Made by a program: the position numbers and the translations under genes
Part shown: positions 30,237-39,115 of the stretch, piece by piece
How positions within the stretch are numbered: the stretch's first letter is position 1
How the letters are laid out: each line of letters starts with the position of its first letter
Source: Achromobacter veterisilvae
GTDB lineage: Bacteria > Pseudomonadota > Gammaproteobacteria > Burkholderiales > Burkholderiaceae_B
Direction: 5' to 3'
DNA: 64,000 bases
Assembly (NCBI RefSeq): GCF_900496975.1
Contig: NZ_UFQC01000008.1
Coordinates: 160,356 to 224,355 of the forward strand
The notes under the pieces: model-generated
The model's database searches: none
What the model was told of the DNA's origin: nothing
The model's input: only the letters and a program-made list of their open reading frames with translations

Positions 30237-31226
30237 TCAGTCCAGCATCAGCACCGTGGCGCCGGTGGTCTTGCGCGAGGCCAGGGCGGTCTGCGCCTCG
30301 CCGGCCTGCGCCAGGGGATAGCGCTGGTCGATGCGGACCTTGATCTTCTTCTTCAGGACCAGGTCGAACAGTTCCTCGGACGCGGCCTGCAACTTTTCCA
30401 GCGTGTTCACGTGGATGCCCAGCGACGGGCGCGTCACGTACAGGCTGCCCTTCTGGTTCAGCGTCGCCAGGTTGACGCCCGCCACCGGGCCGGACGCGTT
30501 GCCGAAGCTCACCATCAGGCCGCGCGGCTCGATGCAGTCCAGCGAGGTTTCCCAGGTGTCCTTGCCCACGCCGTCGTACACCACCGGCACCTTCTTGCCG
30601 CCGGTCAGCGCCAGCACGCGCTCGGCCACGTTTTCGCGCGAATAGTCGATGGTTTCCCAGGCGCCGTTGGCGCGGGCCAGCTCGGCCTTCTCGGGGCTGG
30701 AGACCGTGCCGATCAGCTTCACGCCCAGCGCCTTGGCCCATTGGCAGGCGATCAGCCCGACCCCGCCCGCGGCGGCGTGGAACAGGATGGTTTCGCCGCC
30801 CTGCAGGCGGTAGGTCTGGCGGAACAGGTACTGCACCGTCAGGCCCTTGAGCATCAGCGCGGCGGCCTCGTCGAAGCCGATGCCCTTGGGCACCTTGACG
30901 ACCTGCGCGGCGGGCACGTTGCGCGCCTGCGCGTAGGCGCCGATGGGGCTCTGGCCGTAGGCGACGCGGTCGCCCGTCTTCAGGTGCTTGACGTCGGCGC
31001 CCACGGCGGTCACGACGCCCGCGCCCTCGAAGCCCAGGCCATGGGGCAGCGGATGGGGATACAAGCCCGTGCGGAAATAGATATCGATGAAATTCAGCCC
31101 GGCGGCATGCTGCTGGATCGTGACTTCATTGGCGGCGGGCGGAGGCACTTCCACCTCGACCAGCTTCAGGACTTCGGGACCACCGTGCTGCTCGATACGA
31201 ATTGCCTTGACGAGATTGCTGGCCAT
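30237..31226 (-). CDS. NADPH:quinone oxidoreductase (zeta-crystallin type)
   Basis: Zinc-free member of the medium-chain reductase superfamily, 329 residues, resembling E. coli QorA. The N-terminal GroES-like part has 'GLNFIDIYFRTGLYP'; the Rossmann part has 'FHAAAGGVGLIACQWAKALG', the NADPH-binding glycine motif. It would reduce quinones by one or two electrons. A strong ribosome-binding site (AAAGGAGG) precedes the ATG at 31226. It is monocistronic: terminator downstream and an EamA gene upstream 50 bases away. Confidence 0.92.
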   Translation of the reverse strand: MASNLVKAIRIEQHGGPEVLKLVEVEVPPPAANEVTIQQHAAGLNFIDIYFRTGLYPHPLPHGLGFEGAGVVTAVGADVKHLKTGDRVAYGQSPIGAYAQARNVPAAQVVKVPKGIGFDEAAALMLKGLTVQYLFRQTYRLQGGETILFHAAAGGVGLIACQWAKALGVKLIGTVSSPEKAELARANGAWETIDYSRENVAERVLALTGGKKVPVVYDGVGKDTWETSLDCIEPRGLMVSFGNASGPVAGVNLATLNQKGSLYVTRPSLGIHVNTLEKLQAASEELFDLVLKKKIKVRIDQRYPLAQAGEAQTALASRKTTGATVLMLD

Positions 31227-31276
31227 GCTGGCCTCCTTTCATTGGAAATAATGCGAACTAAGCGGGAAAACCGGAT

Positions 31277-32254
31277 TCAACGAGACGGCCGCGCCTCGCG
31301 CTGCCTGGCGGACGCCGTCTTGCCGGCCCCGCCCCCCATCAACGCGAACACGCCAGCCAGCACCAGCGCGGTCCCCGCCATCTGCCACACCGTGATGGGC
31401 TCGTGCAGGAACCATGACGCCAGGAACAGCACCGACACCGGCCCCAGCATGCCCAGCAGCGACGCGGTGGGCGCGCCGATCAGCGCCACCGCCCACATCA
31501 GCATGAACACCGGCACCACGGTGTTCAGGGTGGCGTGGATCACGGAATATCCATAGACCCCCGCGGGCTGGACGAGCATAGCCGGCGGATGCACGGCAAA
31601 GAACTGGACGATGCAGGCCACGCAGGACACCAGCATGGCATAGGCCACCAGGCGCGTCGCGCCGACCCGCTTGATCAGTTCCCCTGAACAAATCAGGTAC
31701 ACAGAATAGCTTGCGGCCGACCCGAAAACGAATAAAGACCCTAACAGCACCTCGCCTCCGCCGAAGGAGAGATCATGGGCGAACACCAGCACCACGCCGG
31801 CGTAGGACAGCACCATGGCCATCCATTGGCGGCGCTCGACCGGCCGCTTGAACCAGAACGCCGACAGCAGCACGACGAGCGACGGCGACAGGAACAGGAT
31901 CAGCCGTTCCAGGCTGGCGGTGACGTAGCGCAGCCCCAGGAAATCCAGGAAGCTGGACAGGTAATAGCCCAGCAGCCCCAGCACGCACACCTGCAGGCGT
32001 TCCTTGCGCGTCAGGACGACGATCTCGCCGCGCGCGGCGCGGCGCGACTGGTGCCAGGCCACGGCCGCGAAAAACGGCATGGCGAACAGCATGCGGAAGG
32101 CGATGAGGGTGACCGCGTCGATACCGTAACGGTAGGTGAACTTGACCACGATGGCCTTGGCCGAAAACAGGACCGCGCCCAGGGTCGCCATGAGGATTCC
32201 GGCCGCGCGGCTGGAAGGACGGAGTAGCGGCAAAAACTCGGCAAGGCGATTCAT
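31277..32254 (-). CDS. EamA/DMT-family transporter, first copy
   Basis: Ten-helix inner-membrane transporter of 325 residues with two EamA repeats (about residues 15-150 and 165-305). The conserved motifs 'KAIVVKFTYRYGIDAVTLIAFRM' (in part) and 'LGMLGPVSVLFLASWFLHEPI' fit the drug/metabolite exporter superfamily. Substrate unknown; exporters of amino acids, nucleosides or drugs are typical. It is divergent from a second EamA gene with a dyad between their starts. Confidence 0.88.
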   Translation of the reverse strand: MNRLAEFLPLLRPSSRAAGILMATLGAVLFSAKAIVVKFTYRYGIDAVTLIAFRMLFAMPFFAAVAWHQSRRAARGEIVVLTRKERLQVCVLGLLGYYLSSFLDFLGLRYVTASLERLILFLSPSLVVLLSAFWFKRPVERRQWMAMVLSYAGVVLVFAHDLSFGGGEVLLGSLFVFGSAASYSVYLICSGELIKRVGATRLVAYAMLVSCVACIVQFFAVHPPAMLVQPAGVYGYSVIHATLNTVVPVFMLMWAVALIGAPTASLLGMLGPVSVLFLASWFLHEPITVWQMAGTALVLAGVFALMGGGAGKTASARQREARPSR

Positions 32255-32271
32255 GCGATGATTTTATGTTC

Positions 32272-32291
32272 AGTGCACAAATAATTGCACT
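32272..32291. promoter_or_regulatory. Inverted repeat between the two EamA genes
   Basis: AGTGCA (32272-32277) and TGCACT (32286-32291) are separated by the AT-rich spacer CAAATAAT. The dyad lies in the 53-base gap between divergent starts and could be a shared operator. No cognate regulator is evident next to it. Confidence 0.4.
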
Positions 32292-32307
32292 TTTTGGCTC
32301 CCCCCGC

Positions 32308-33204
32308 ATGACTCGACACCGCGCCCTTACCTACATCCACATTGCCGCCGTGCTTTTCGGCCTGACCGGCGTATTCGGCGAACTGATACAGGCCAGCGCC
32401 GCCGTGATCACCCTGGGGCGGGCCGCCTTCGCGGTGGTTTCGCTGGGGCTCTTCGCCCGCATGCGCCGCAAGCCGCTGCTGGGCGCCCTCACGCCCGCGC
32501 AACTGTTCGTGCTGGTCGTGGCCGGCGCCCTGCTGGCGGGGCACTGGGTCACCTTCTTCATTTCGGTCAAGGTCGGCGGCATCGCCATCGCGACGCTGGG
32601 CTTCGCCAGCTTCCCGGCCTTCATCACGCTGTTCGAAGGCCTGATCTTCCGCGAGCGCATCCGCCCGGCGGAATGGCTGCTGCTGGGCCTGGTGACCGCC
32701 GGGCTGGTGCTGGTCACCCCCTCGTTCGACCTGGCCGACCAGGGCACGATCGGCCTCGCCTGGGGCCTGCTGTCGGGCCTGAGCTTCGCGCTGCTGGCAT
32801 TGAGCAACCGCCGCTCGGCCTCCGGCATGGACCCGATGCAGGTCGCGTGCTGGCAGAACCTGGTCGTCGCGCTGGTGATGCTGCCCTTCGCCGCCGGCCA
32901 GTTGCCGGCCCTGCCCGCCCTGGACCTGTTCTGGCTGGCGCTGCTGGGCATCTTCTGCACGGGCCTGTCCCACTACCTGTTCGTGTCCAGCCTGACCCGG
33001 CTCAACGCCCGCAGCGCCGGGCTGGTCATCGCCCTGGAACCGGTCTACGCCATCGCCTTCGCCTGGGCGCTGTTCAGCCAGCAGCCCACCCCGCGCATGA
33101 TGGCGGGCGCCGCCCTGATCGTGGCGGCCATCGTCTGGTCGGGCCTGCGCAAGCAGGCGCCGGCCGCGCCGCCCGCCCAAGCGCCGACGAAGATACAGCC
33201 TTGA
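32308..33204 (+). CDS. EamA/DMT-family transporter, second copy
   Basis: Ten-helix transporter of 298 residues with two EamA repeats, only distantly similar to its divergent neighbour. Recognisable segments are 'AAVLFGLTGVFGELIQ' and 'SAGLVIALEPVYAIAFAWAL', a typical second-repeat motif. I chose the ATG at 32308; a longer frame from 32266 would remove the intergenic promoter space. No good ribosome-binding site is visible. Its TGA overlaps the -35 box of the next gene's promoter. Substrate unknown. Confidence 0.85.
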   Translation: MTRHRALTYIHIAAVLFGLTGVFGELIQASAAVITLGRAAFAVVSLGLFARMRRKPLLGALTPAQLFVLVVAGALLAGHWVTFFISVKVGGIAIATLGFASFPAFITLFEGLIFRERIRPAEWLLLGLVTAGLVLVTPSFDLADQGTIGLAWGLLSGLSFALLALSNRRSASGMDPMQVACWQNLVVALVMLPFAAGQLPALPALDLFWLALLGIFCTGLSHYLFVSSLTRLNARSAGLVIALEPVYAIAFAWALFSQQPTPRMMAGAALIVAAIVWSGLRKQAPAAPPAQAPTKIQP

Positions 33205-33229
33205 CAATAACTGACTAGGCAGTAAAATT
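33201..33229 (+). promoter_or_regulatory. Promoter of marR with an operator in the spacer
   Basis: TTGACA (33201-33206), a 17-base spacer and AAAATT (33224-33229) make a good sigma-70 promoter. The spacer holds the near-palindrome CTGACTAGGCAG (33211-33222), which shares its CTAGGCA core with the site at 33778-33789. The expected transcription start falls at or next to the ATG at 33236. Confidence 0.7.
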
Positions 33230-33235
33230 CGGCGC

Positions 33236-33721
33236 ATGAATGCCGCGCCTCCCCCCTCCACGCCCGACAACCCCGTCCACTACCGCAGCGACGCCCGCTG
33301 CATGATGGAGGACAACGCCGGTTTCCTCATCAAGCAGGTCTACAACTCCCTGAACCGGATGCTGGACCAGGAAATGGCCCCGCTGGACCTCACCGCCATG
33401 CAATGGCGCCCCATCGCCATGGTCTTCCTGGGCCGCGCCGATACGCCCGCGGAACTGGCGCGGCTCAACGGCATGGACACGGGCGCCATGACCCGCGCGC
33501 TGGACCGCCTGGAAGCCAAGGGCCTGCTGCGCCGCAGCCGCAGCCAGGAAGACCGCCGCGTGGTCAAGATCGAACTCACCGAACTGGGCGAGGCCAAGGC
33601 GCGCGAGATCCCGGCCAACATCGCCCGCTCGCTCAACCATCACCTGCGCGGATTCTCGACCGACGAAGTCTCCCAGCTCATGCACTTCCTGCGGCGCATG
33701 CTCGCCAACGGCTCCGCCTGA
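33236..33721 (+). CDS. MarR-family regulator of the efflux operon
   Basis: Repressor of 161 residues. The winged helix-turn-helix spans about residues 55-120: 'TPAELARLNGMDTGAMTRAL' is the recognition region and 'SRSQEDRRVVKIELTELG' the wing. It is followed on the same strand by genes for the three parts of an efflux pump, as in emrRAB. Two similar CTAGGCA palindromes, one in its own promoter and one before the pump genes, suggest it represses both. There is no ribosome-binding site, and the promoter position implies a leaderless message. Ligand unknown. Confidence 0.88.
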   Translation: MNAAPPPSTPDNPVHYRSDARCMMEDNAGFLIKQVYNSLNRMLDQEMAPLDLTAMQWRPIAMVFLGRADTPAELARLNGMDTGAMTRALDRLEAKGLLRRSRSQEDRRVVKIELTELGEAKAREIPANIARSLNHHLRGFSTDEVSQLMHFLRRMLANGSA

Positions 33722-33777
33722 AGCACGCTGCCAGCGCGCACTTCCCCCTCCCATGGGGGTTTTGTTTGGCATAATAA

Positions 33778-33789
33778 TTGCCTAGGCAA
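33778..33789. promoter_or_regulatory. MarR operator before the efflux genes
   Basis: TTGCCTAGGCAA is a perfect 12-base palindrome, 37 bases before the outer-membrane factor gene. It is the symmetric form of the site in the marR promoter (CTGACTAGGCAG). Binding would block transcription of the pump genes. Confidence 0.65.
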
Positions 33790-33826
33790 ATACAGATTAA
33801 TCAATTACTTTCAGCAAACAGTCAGG

Positions 33827-35248
33827 ATGAAACGCCTTCTTTCTACCGTATTGGTGCTGGCCCTGAGCGGTTGCGCACTGATGGAACCCGGGCCCGAACC
33901 CGTGGCGGCGCTGGATGCGGCCAAGCTGGGCTTGACCGGCCAGGACGCCGCCTGGCCCGCCACGCAATGGTGGCAGCGCTACGGCGATCCGCAGCTCAAC
34001 GCGCTGCTGGATGAAGCCCTGGCGAACAACCCCTCGATGAGCGCGGCCCAGGCCCGCCTGGCCCGGGCCAACGCCGCCGTCAGCACGGCCCGCGCGCCGC
34101 TGCTGCCGCGCGTGGACGCCAACTATGCGCTGACCCGCGAGCACCTGTCCAAGGACTACATCTACCCCGCCCCGCTGGGCGGTTCGGTCGTCAGCGACAA
34201 CCGGCTGGCGCTGGACTTCAGCTACGAGCTGGATTTCTGGGGCAAGAACCGCTTGCGCCTGCAGTCGGCCGTGTCGCAGCAACAGGCCGCCGCGGCCGAC
34301 GCGCAGGCGGCGCGCAACGTGCTGGCCAGCGCCACGGTGCGCGCCTACCTGAACCTGCAGAACGCCTTCGAGCAGCGCGACGTCCTGAACCGCGTGCTGG
34401 CCCAGCGCGCCGAGGTGCTGTCGCTGACCCAGGGCCGCTACAAGGCCGGGCTGGACACCCAGGTGGAGGTCAAGCAGGCGGAATCGTCGCTGGCCGCCGG
34501 CAAGGTGGAACTGACCCAGACCGAGACCACCCTGGCGCAATTGCGCAACCAGGTCGCGGCGCTGGCCGGCGCCGGACCGCAGCGCGGACAGTCCCTGACG
34601 CCGGTGGCGCTGACCGCGCCGGCCGGCGGCATCCCCGCCAGCGTGCCGCTGGACCTGCTGGGCCATCGTCCCGACGTGGCGGCCGCGAAATGGCGCGCCG
34701 AGGCCGCCCGGCATGCCATCGACAGCGCCAAGGCCGAGTTCTACCCCAACGTGAACCTGGTGGCGTTCGCCGGCTTCCAGGCCATGGGCACCGGCAACCT
34801 GCTGGGCGCCGACGCCCGCATGGCCGGCTTCGGTCCGGCCGTCACCCTGCCGATCTTCCATGGCGGCGAGCTGAACGCCAATCTGGCGGGCCGCCGCGCC
34901 GACGCCGACCTCGCGGTGTCGGACTACAACCAGACCGTGCTGGACGCCGTGCACCAGGTGGCCGACGCCCTCGACGGCCTGCGCCTGCTGGACCAGGAAA
35001 AGGCCGAGCAGCGCCAGGCCCGCGAGGCGATCGATGCGGCCTACGACCTGGCCGTCAAGCGCTACAGGGCCGGCATGGGCAATTACATCGCCGTGCTCAT
35101 CGCGCAGACCGGCGTGCTGACCCAGGCCCGCCTGGACACCGACCTGCGCATCCGCGCCTATCAGTTGGACGCCAACCTGGCGAATGCGCTGGGCGGCGGC
35201 TACGTCCCCGCGGCCGGATCCGCGCCCGCCACGACCCCCACCCATTGA
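33827..35248 (+). CDS. Outer-membrane efflux lipoprotein (NodT/OprM type)
   Basis: TolC-like exit duct of 473 residues. The lipoprotein signal 'LVLALSGC' places the lipidated cysteine at C16. Two outer-membrane efflux repeats follow, with long alpha-helical stretches ('AAQARLARANAAVSTARAPL', 'DLAVKRYRAGMGNYIAVLIA'). First of three pump genes in order duct, membrane-fusion protein, major facilitator transporter. The ATG at 33827 is preceded by CAGGA. Confidence 0.92.
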   Translation: MKRLLSTVLVLALSGCALMEPGPEPVAALDAAKLGLTGQDAAWPATQWWQRYGDPQLNALLDEALANNPSMSAAQARLARANAAVSTARAPLLPRVDANYALTREHLSKDYIYPAPLGGSVVSDNRLALDFSYELDFWGKNRLRLQSAVSQQQAAAADAQAARNVLASATVRAYLNLQNAFEQRDVLNRVLAQRAEVLSLTQGRYKAGLDTQVEVKQAESSLAAGKVELTQTETTLAQLRNQVAALAGAGPQRGQSLTPVALTAPAGGIPASVPLDLLGHRPDVAAAKWRAEAARHAIDSAKAEFYPNVNLVAFAGFQAMGTGNLLGADARMAGFGPAVTLPIFHGGELNANLAGRRADADLAVSDYNQTVLDAVHQVADALDGLRLLDQEKAEQRQAREAIDAAYDLAVKRYRAGMGNYIAVLIAQTGVLTQARLDTDLRIRAYQLDANLANALGGGYVPAAGSAPATTPTH

Positions 35249-35270
35249 ACGATCCCCGGATTCAGACGTC

Positions 35271-36464
35271 ATGAACGCTGCCCCCCCCGCCGCCAACCCC
35301 GCCCGTAAACGCCTGCTGCTGCTGGCCACCGGCGCCTTCGTCCTCGTCGCGATCGCGTACGGCATCTGGTGGGCCTTGTTCGGCGCCCACTTCGAAAGCA
35401 CCGACGACGCCTATGTGCACGGCAACCTGGTGCAGATCACGCCCCAGGTGCCGGGCACGGTCGTCGCCATCGAGGCCGACGACACGGAAACCGTCGCCGC
35501 CGGCCAGCCGCTGGTGCGCCTGGACCCCGCCGATACCGACGTGGCCCTGCAACAGGCCCAGGCCAAGCTGGCGCAGACGGTGCGCCAGGTGCGCACCATC
35601 TACGTCCAGAACGACGCCCTGGCCGCCGACGTCGACCTGCGCAATGCCGACATCCTGCGCGCGCAGGCCGAGCTGACGCGCGCGCAAAGCGACGTCAACC
35701 GCCGCCAGCAACTGGCCAAGTCGGGCGGCGTCAGCGGCGAAGAAATCCTGCACGCCGAAGCCGCGCTGAAGTCTGCCCAGTCGGGCCTGGCGCAGGCCCG
35801 CGCCGCGCTGGCGGCCTCGCGCGCCAAGCTGGCGACCAACCAGGCGCTGACCCAGGGCACCACCGTGGCCGACCATCCCGACGTGCAGCAGGCGGCGGCC
35901 GGCCTGCGCAACGCCTGGCTCGCGCAATCGCGAACCGTGCTGCCCGCCCCGGTATCCGGCGTGATCGCCCGGCGCAGCGTACAGGTCGGCCAGCGCGTCG
36001 CCCCCGGCGCCGCCCTGATGACGGTCGTGCCGCTGGACCAGGTCTGGGTCGAGGCGAACTTCAAGGAAGGCCAGTTGCGCAAGATGCGCATCGGCCAGCC
36101 GGCCAAGCTGGTGGCCGACCTGTACGGCGGATCGGTGACCTATCACGGCACGATCGCCGGCCTGGACGCCGGCACGGGCAGCGCCTTCGCCCTGCTGCCC
36201 GCCCAGAACGCCACCGGCAACTGGATCAAGGTGGTGCAGCGCGTGCCAGTGCGTATCGCGCTGGATCCCGAAGACCTGAAGAAGCATCCGCTGCGCGTGG
36301 GCCTGTCCATGGACGTGGAAGTCGATGTCGGCAAGCAGGAAGGCGAACCGCTGACGCAGGCCGAGCGCAAGGAGCCGGCCTGGTCGACGCGCGCCTTTGA
36401 ACCCGCCCACGACGAAGTCGACGCCATGATCGGCAAGATCATCGAAGCCAACCTCGCATCATGA
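35271..36464 (+). CDS. Membrane-fusion protein, EmrA/HlyD family
   Basis: Periplasmic adaptor of 397 residues joining the transporter to the outer-membrane duct. One membrane helix (about residues 14-35, 'LLLLATGAFVLVAIAYGIWW') is followed by lipoyl-type half-motifs ('TDDAYVHGNLVQITPQVPG' and 'TVLPAPVSGVIARRSVQVGQ') around a coiled coil. I chose the ATG at 35271; an upstream frame from 35184 overlaps the duct gene. The last four bases overlap the transporter start (ATGA). Confidence 0.93.
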   Translation: MNAAPPAANPARKRLLLLATGAFVLVAIAYGIWWALFGAHFESTDDAYVHGNLVQITPQVPGTVVAIEADDTETVAAGQPLVRLDPADTDVALQQAQAKLAQTVRQVRTIYVQNDALAADVDLRNADILRAQAELTRAQSDVNRRQQLAKSGGVSGEEILHAEAALKSAQSGLAQARAALAASRAKLATNQALTQGTTVADHPDVQQAAAGLRNAWLAQSRTVLPAPVSGVIARRSVQVGQRVAPGAALMTVVPLDQVWVEANFKEGQLRKMRIGQPAKLVADLYGGSVTYHGTIAGLDAGTGSAFALLPAQNATGNWIKVVQRVPVRIALDPEDLKKHPLRVGLSMDVEVDVGKQEGEPLTQAERKEPAWSTRAFEPAHDEVDAMIGKIIEANLAS

Positions 36465-38074
36465 GCACAGCCGCCCAGCCCGCGGACGCGGGAGCCTCCC
36501 CCCAAGCCGCCCGGCCGCCGGGCACCTATGCGCCGCTGGAAGGCGCGACCCGCATCATCGGTTCCATCGCGCTGTCCACGGCGGTGTTCATGAACGTGCT
36601 GGACACCTCGATCGCGAACGTGTCCATCCCCACCATTTCGGGCGACCTGGGCGTCAGCACCAGCCAGGGCACCTGGGTCATTACCTCCTTCGCCGTCGCC
36701 AACGCGATCACGGTGCCGCTCACGGGCTGGCTGACGCAGCGCTTCGGGCAGGTGCGCCTCTTCCTGATTTCGACGCTGCTGTTCGTGCTGGCGTCGTGGC
36801 TGTGCGGCTTCTCGCCTTCGCTGGAGGCGCTGATCGCGTTCCGCGTGCTGCAAGGCGCCGTCGCCGGCCCGATGATCCCGCTGTCGCAGGCGCTGATGCT
36901 GGCCAGCTTCCCCAAGTCGAAGGCGGGCATGGCGCTGGCGGTCTGGTCCATGACCACGCTGGTCGCCCCCGTCGCCGGCCCCCTGCTGGGGGGCTGGATC
37001 TCCGACAACTACACCTGGCCGTGGATCTTCTATATCAACGTGCCGGTGGGCCTGCTGGCCGCCTGGATCAGTTGGCGCATCTACGGCAACCGGGAATCGG
37101 TCACGCGCAAGCTGCCGATCGACAAGGTCGGCCTGGCGCTGCTGGTGGTCTGGGTGGGCGCGCTGCAGATCATGCTGGACAAGGGCAAGGAACTGGACTG
37201 GTTCGCCAGCCCCACCATCATCGCGCTGGCGGCGACCGCCTTCGTGGCCTTCGTCTTTTTCCTGATCTGGGAACTGACCGACGCCCATCCCGTGGTGGAC
37301 CTGCGGCTGTTCAAGATCCGCAACTTCACGGTCGGCGCCCTGACGCTCGCGGTGGCCTACGGCGTTTTCTTCGGCAACGTCGTGCTGCTGCCGCTGTGGC
37401 TGCAAAGCAATATGGGCTATACCGCCACGTACGCCGGCCTCGTGACGGCGCCCGTCGGGCTGCTGGCCATCCTGCTGACGCCCATCGTCGGCAAGATGCT
37501 GGCCACGCGCGACCCGCGGCAGATCGTGACGGTGGCATTCATGATCTTCGCCCTGGTGTGCTTCATGCGGTCGGGATTCAACACCCAGACCGACGTGCGC
37601 ACGCTGATGATCCCGACCATCATCCAGGGCGCGGCCATGGCCGCCTTCTTCGTGCCGCTGACCTCGATCACGCTCGCCAGCATCGAGCCGTGGCGCATCC
37701 CCGCCGCCTCCGGCCTGTCGAACTTCCTGCGCCTGACGGCGGGCGCGTTCGGCACGTCGATCGCGACGACGCTCTGGGAAAACCGCGCGACCATGCACCA
37801 CGCGCAATTGACCGAAGCGGCCAGGCCCGGCCAGCAGGCGTTCGACCACACGCTGAACACGCTGCAGAACGGGCTGGGCATGACGCACCCGCAGGCCTTG
37901 AGCACGGTCGACGCCATGATCAACGGGCAGGCCTTCACGATGTCGGCGGTGGACGTGTTCTACGCGTCCGCCATCATCTTCCTGGCGCTGACGGGCCTGG
38001 TGTGGTTCGCCCGCCCGAGATCGGCCAAGGTGGGCGGCGGCGGAGCCGCCGAAGCGGCCGCCGGCGCGCACTGA
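36461..38074 (+). CDS. DHA2-family multidrug transporter, EmrB/QacA type
   Basis: Proton-driven exporter of 537 residues with 14 predicted membrane helices, the length of EmrB. Conserved motifs include 'LDTSIANVSIPTISGDLG' (helix 1) and 'WLTQRFGQVRLFL' (motif A loop). 'VAPVAGPLLGGWISDNYTW' matches antiporter motif C. It forms a tripartite pump with the two preceding gene products and would expel hydrophobic toxins such as uncouplers or fatty acids; the real substrate is not visible. Confidence 0.94.
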   Translation: MSTAAQPADAGASPQAARPPGTYAPLEGATRIIGSIALSTAVFMNVLDTSIANVSIPTISGDLGVSTSQGTWVITSFAVANAITVPLTGWLTQRFGQVRLFLISTLLFVLASWLCGFSPSLEALIAFRVLQGAVAGPMIPLSQALMLASFPKSKAGMALAVWSMTTLVAPVAGPLLGGWISDNYTWPWIFYINVPVGLLAAWISWRIYGNRESVTRKLPIDKVGLALLVVWVGALQIMLDKGKELDWFASPTIIALAATAFVAFVFFLIWELTDAHPVVDLRLFKIRNFTVGALTLAVAYGVFFGNVVLLPLWLQSNMGYTATYAGLVTAPVGLLAILLTPIVGKMLATRDPRQIVTVAFMIFALVCFMRSGFNTQTDVRTLMIPTIIQGAAMAAFFVPLTSITLASIEPWRIPAASGLSNFLRLTAGAFGTSIATTLWENRATMHHAQLTEAARPGQQAFDHTLNTLQNGLGMTHPQALSTVDAMINGQAFTMSAVDVFYASAIIFLALTGLVWFARPRSAKVGGGGAAEAAAGAH

Positions 38075-38084
38075 CGCGCCGTCC

Positions 38085-38115
38085 GGGCGCCGGGCGCGTT
38101 GCGCGCCTGGCGCCC
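38085..38115. terminator. Hairpin between convergent efflux and waaZ-like genes
   Basis: GGGCGCCGGGCGCG (38085-38098) pairs with the segment 38102-38115 to form a 14-bp stem with one G-U pair and a three-base loop. It sits between two convergent stops and could serve both directions, though no T run is present. Confidence 0.55.
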
Positions 38116-38122
38116 AGCCGCG

Positions 38123-39082
38123 TCATTCCTTCAGCAGTACCTGCCAGTCCAGGCGCTCGATGATGTCGGCCGATAACGCGCTGATGGGCGACAGACTGAA
38201 TACCGACACGCCGCGAGTGCGCCACTGCGCGGCCGCGAACCGGAAAGACGGCTCGATCAGCCGCGAGAAATTGCGCGCCAGCCTGCTGGCCTGGGGGGAA
38301 GGCCCCTCGTCGTAGAAACGCAGACCGTTCTGCAGCGTCAGGTCCAACCCGTGCACGTATACGTGGCGGGCTCCGCCGGACACCAGCACCTGCAAGGCGG
38401 CATAGGCCACCGTATCGGCGTCGAAGACGCCCAGCGCCACGTCGAAGCTGTATCCCAGCCCCTGCTTGGCATCCAGCAGCTTCACGTCGGGCGTCGCCGC
38501 CGCCATGCGCTTGAGGACGGCCGGCGCGGCGCTGCGCTGGTAGGCGCGTTCGGAAATCAATTCGATGATGCAGATCCGGCAGCGGATCGATTCCTGCGGG
38601 ATGCCCTGCATGATGTAGCGCAGCACTTCGGGCAACACGTACAGCGTCAGGTCGCGCGACACGATTTCCCGCACCAGGTCGATGCGGTCGCGGACGAAGT
38701 TCTGGTCGATGATGCAGTAGTACTTGAACGGCAGGTCGAACTTGCGCGCCAGCGCGATGGCGCCGTTCACGCCCATCGCCACGCGGATGTCGAGCCGATC
38801 GTAGGGGATTTCAGCGACCGAGGGGCCGCTCAGGATGAGATGCACTTCCTGATCGCCGGGGTCGTACCCCTGTTCCAGGGGCGTGACCGGCAGCGAACGG
38901 CCGAACGCGCGGAACCCGCAAATGGCGCCCGACCGGTCCCGCCAGATCCTGACAAAGGGCCACAGGTGCTGGTTGTGCCTCTGCGTGCGCGATCGCAACA
39001 AGCGAAACAGCTTGCGCACAAAACGATCGGCCCGCCCGTCGCCCACCTGGGCGCCGGGGGAGGAAAAAGCTGAATCTTCCAT
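38123..39082 (-). CDS. WaaZ-like lipopolysaccharide core biosynthesis protein
   Basis: 319-residue cytoplasmic protein with no signal peptide or membrane helix. Several blocks match my recollection of E. coli WaaZ, which is involved in adding a third Kdo to the LPS core. These are 'LILSGPSV' near residue 84, 'GVNGAIALA', 'IIDQNFVRDR', the 'HGLDLT...LRFYDE' region and 'FSLSPISALSADIIERL' at the C-terminus. The nucleotide-sugar-binding look of 'SGPS' and 'GVNG' suits a transferase. It lies 33 bases downstream of the dehydrogenase gene on the same strand, but no LPS genes are near. Assignment is by motif memory only. Confidence 0.6.
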   Translation of the reverse strand: MEDSAFSSPGAQVGDGRADRFVRKLFRLLRSRTQRHNQHLWPFVRIWRDRSGAICGFRAFGRSLPVTPLEQGYDPGDQEVHLILSGPSVAEIPYDRLDIRVAMGVNGAIALARKFDLPFKYYCIIDQNFVRDRIDLVREIVSRDLTLYVLPEVLRYIMQGIPQESIRCRICIIELISERAYQRSAAPAVLKRMAAATPDVKLLDAKQGLGYSFDVALGVFDADTVAYAALQVLVSGGARHVYVHGLDLTLQNGLRFYDEGPSPQASRLARNFSRLIEPSFRFAAAQWRTRGVSVFSLSPISALSADIIERLDWQVLLKE

Positions 39083-39115
39083 CTACTAGCCTGATAGGCC
39101 TTATTCGCGAATGCC

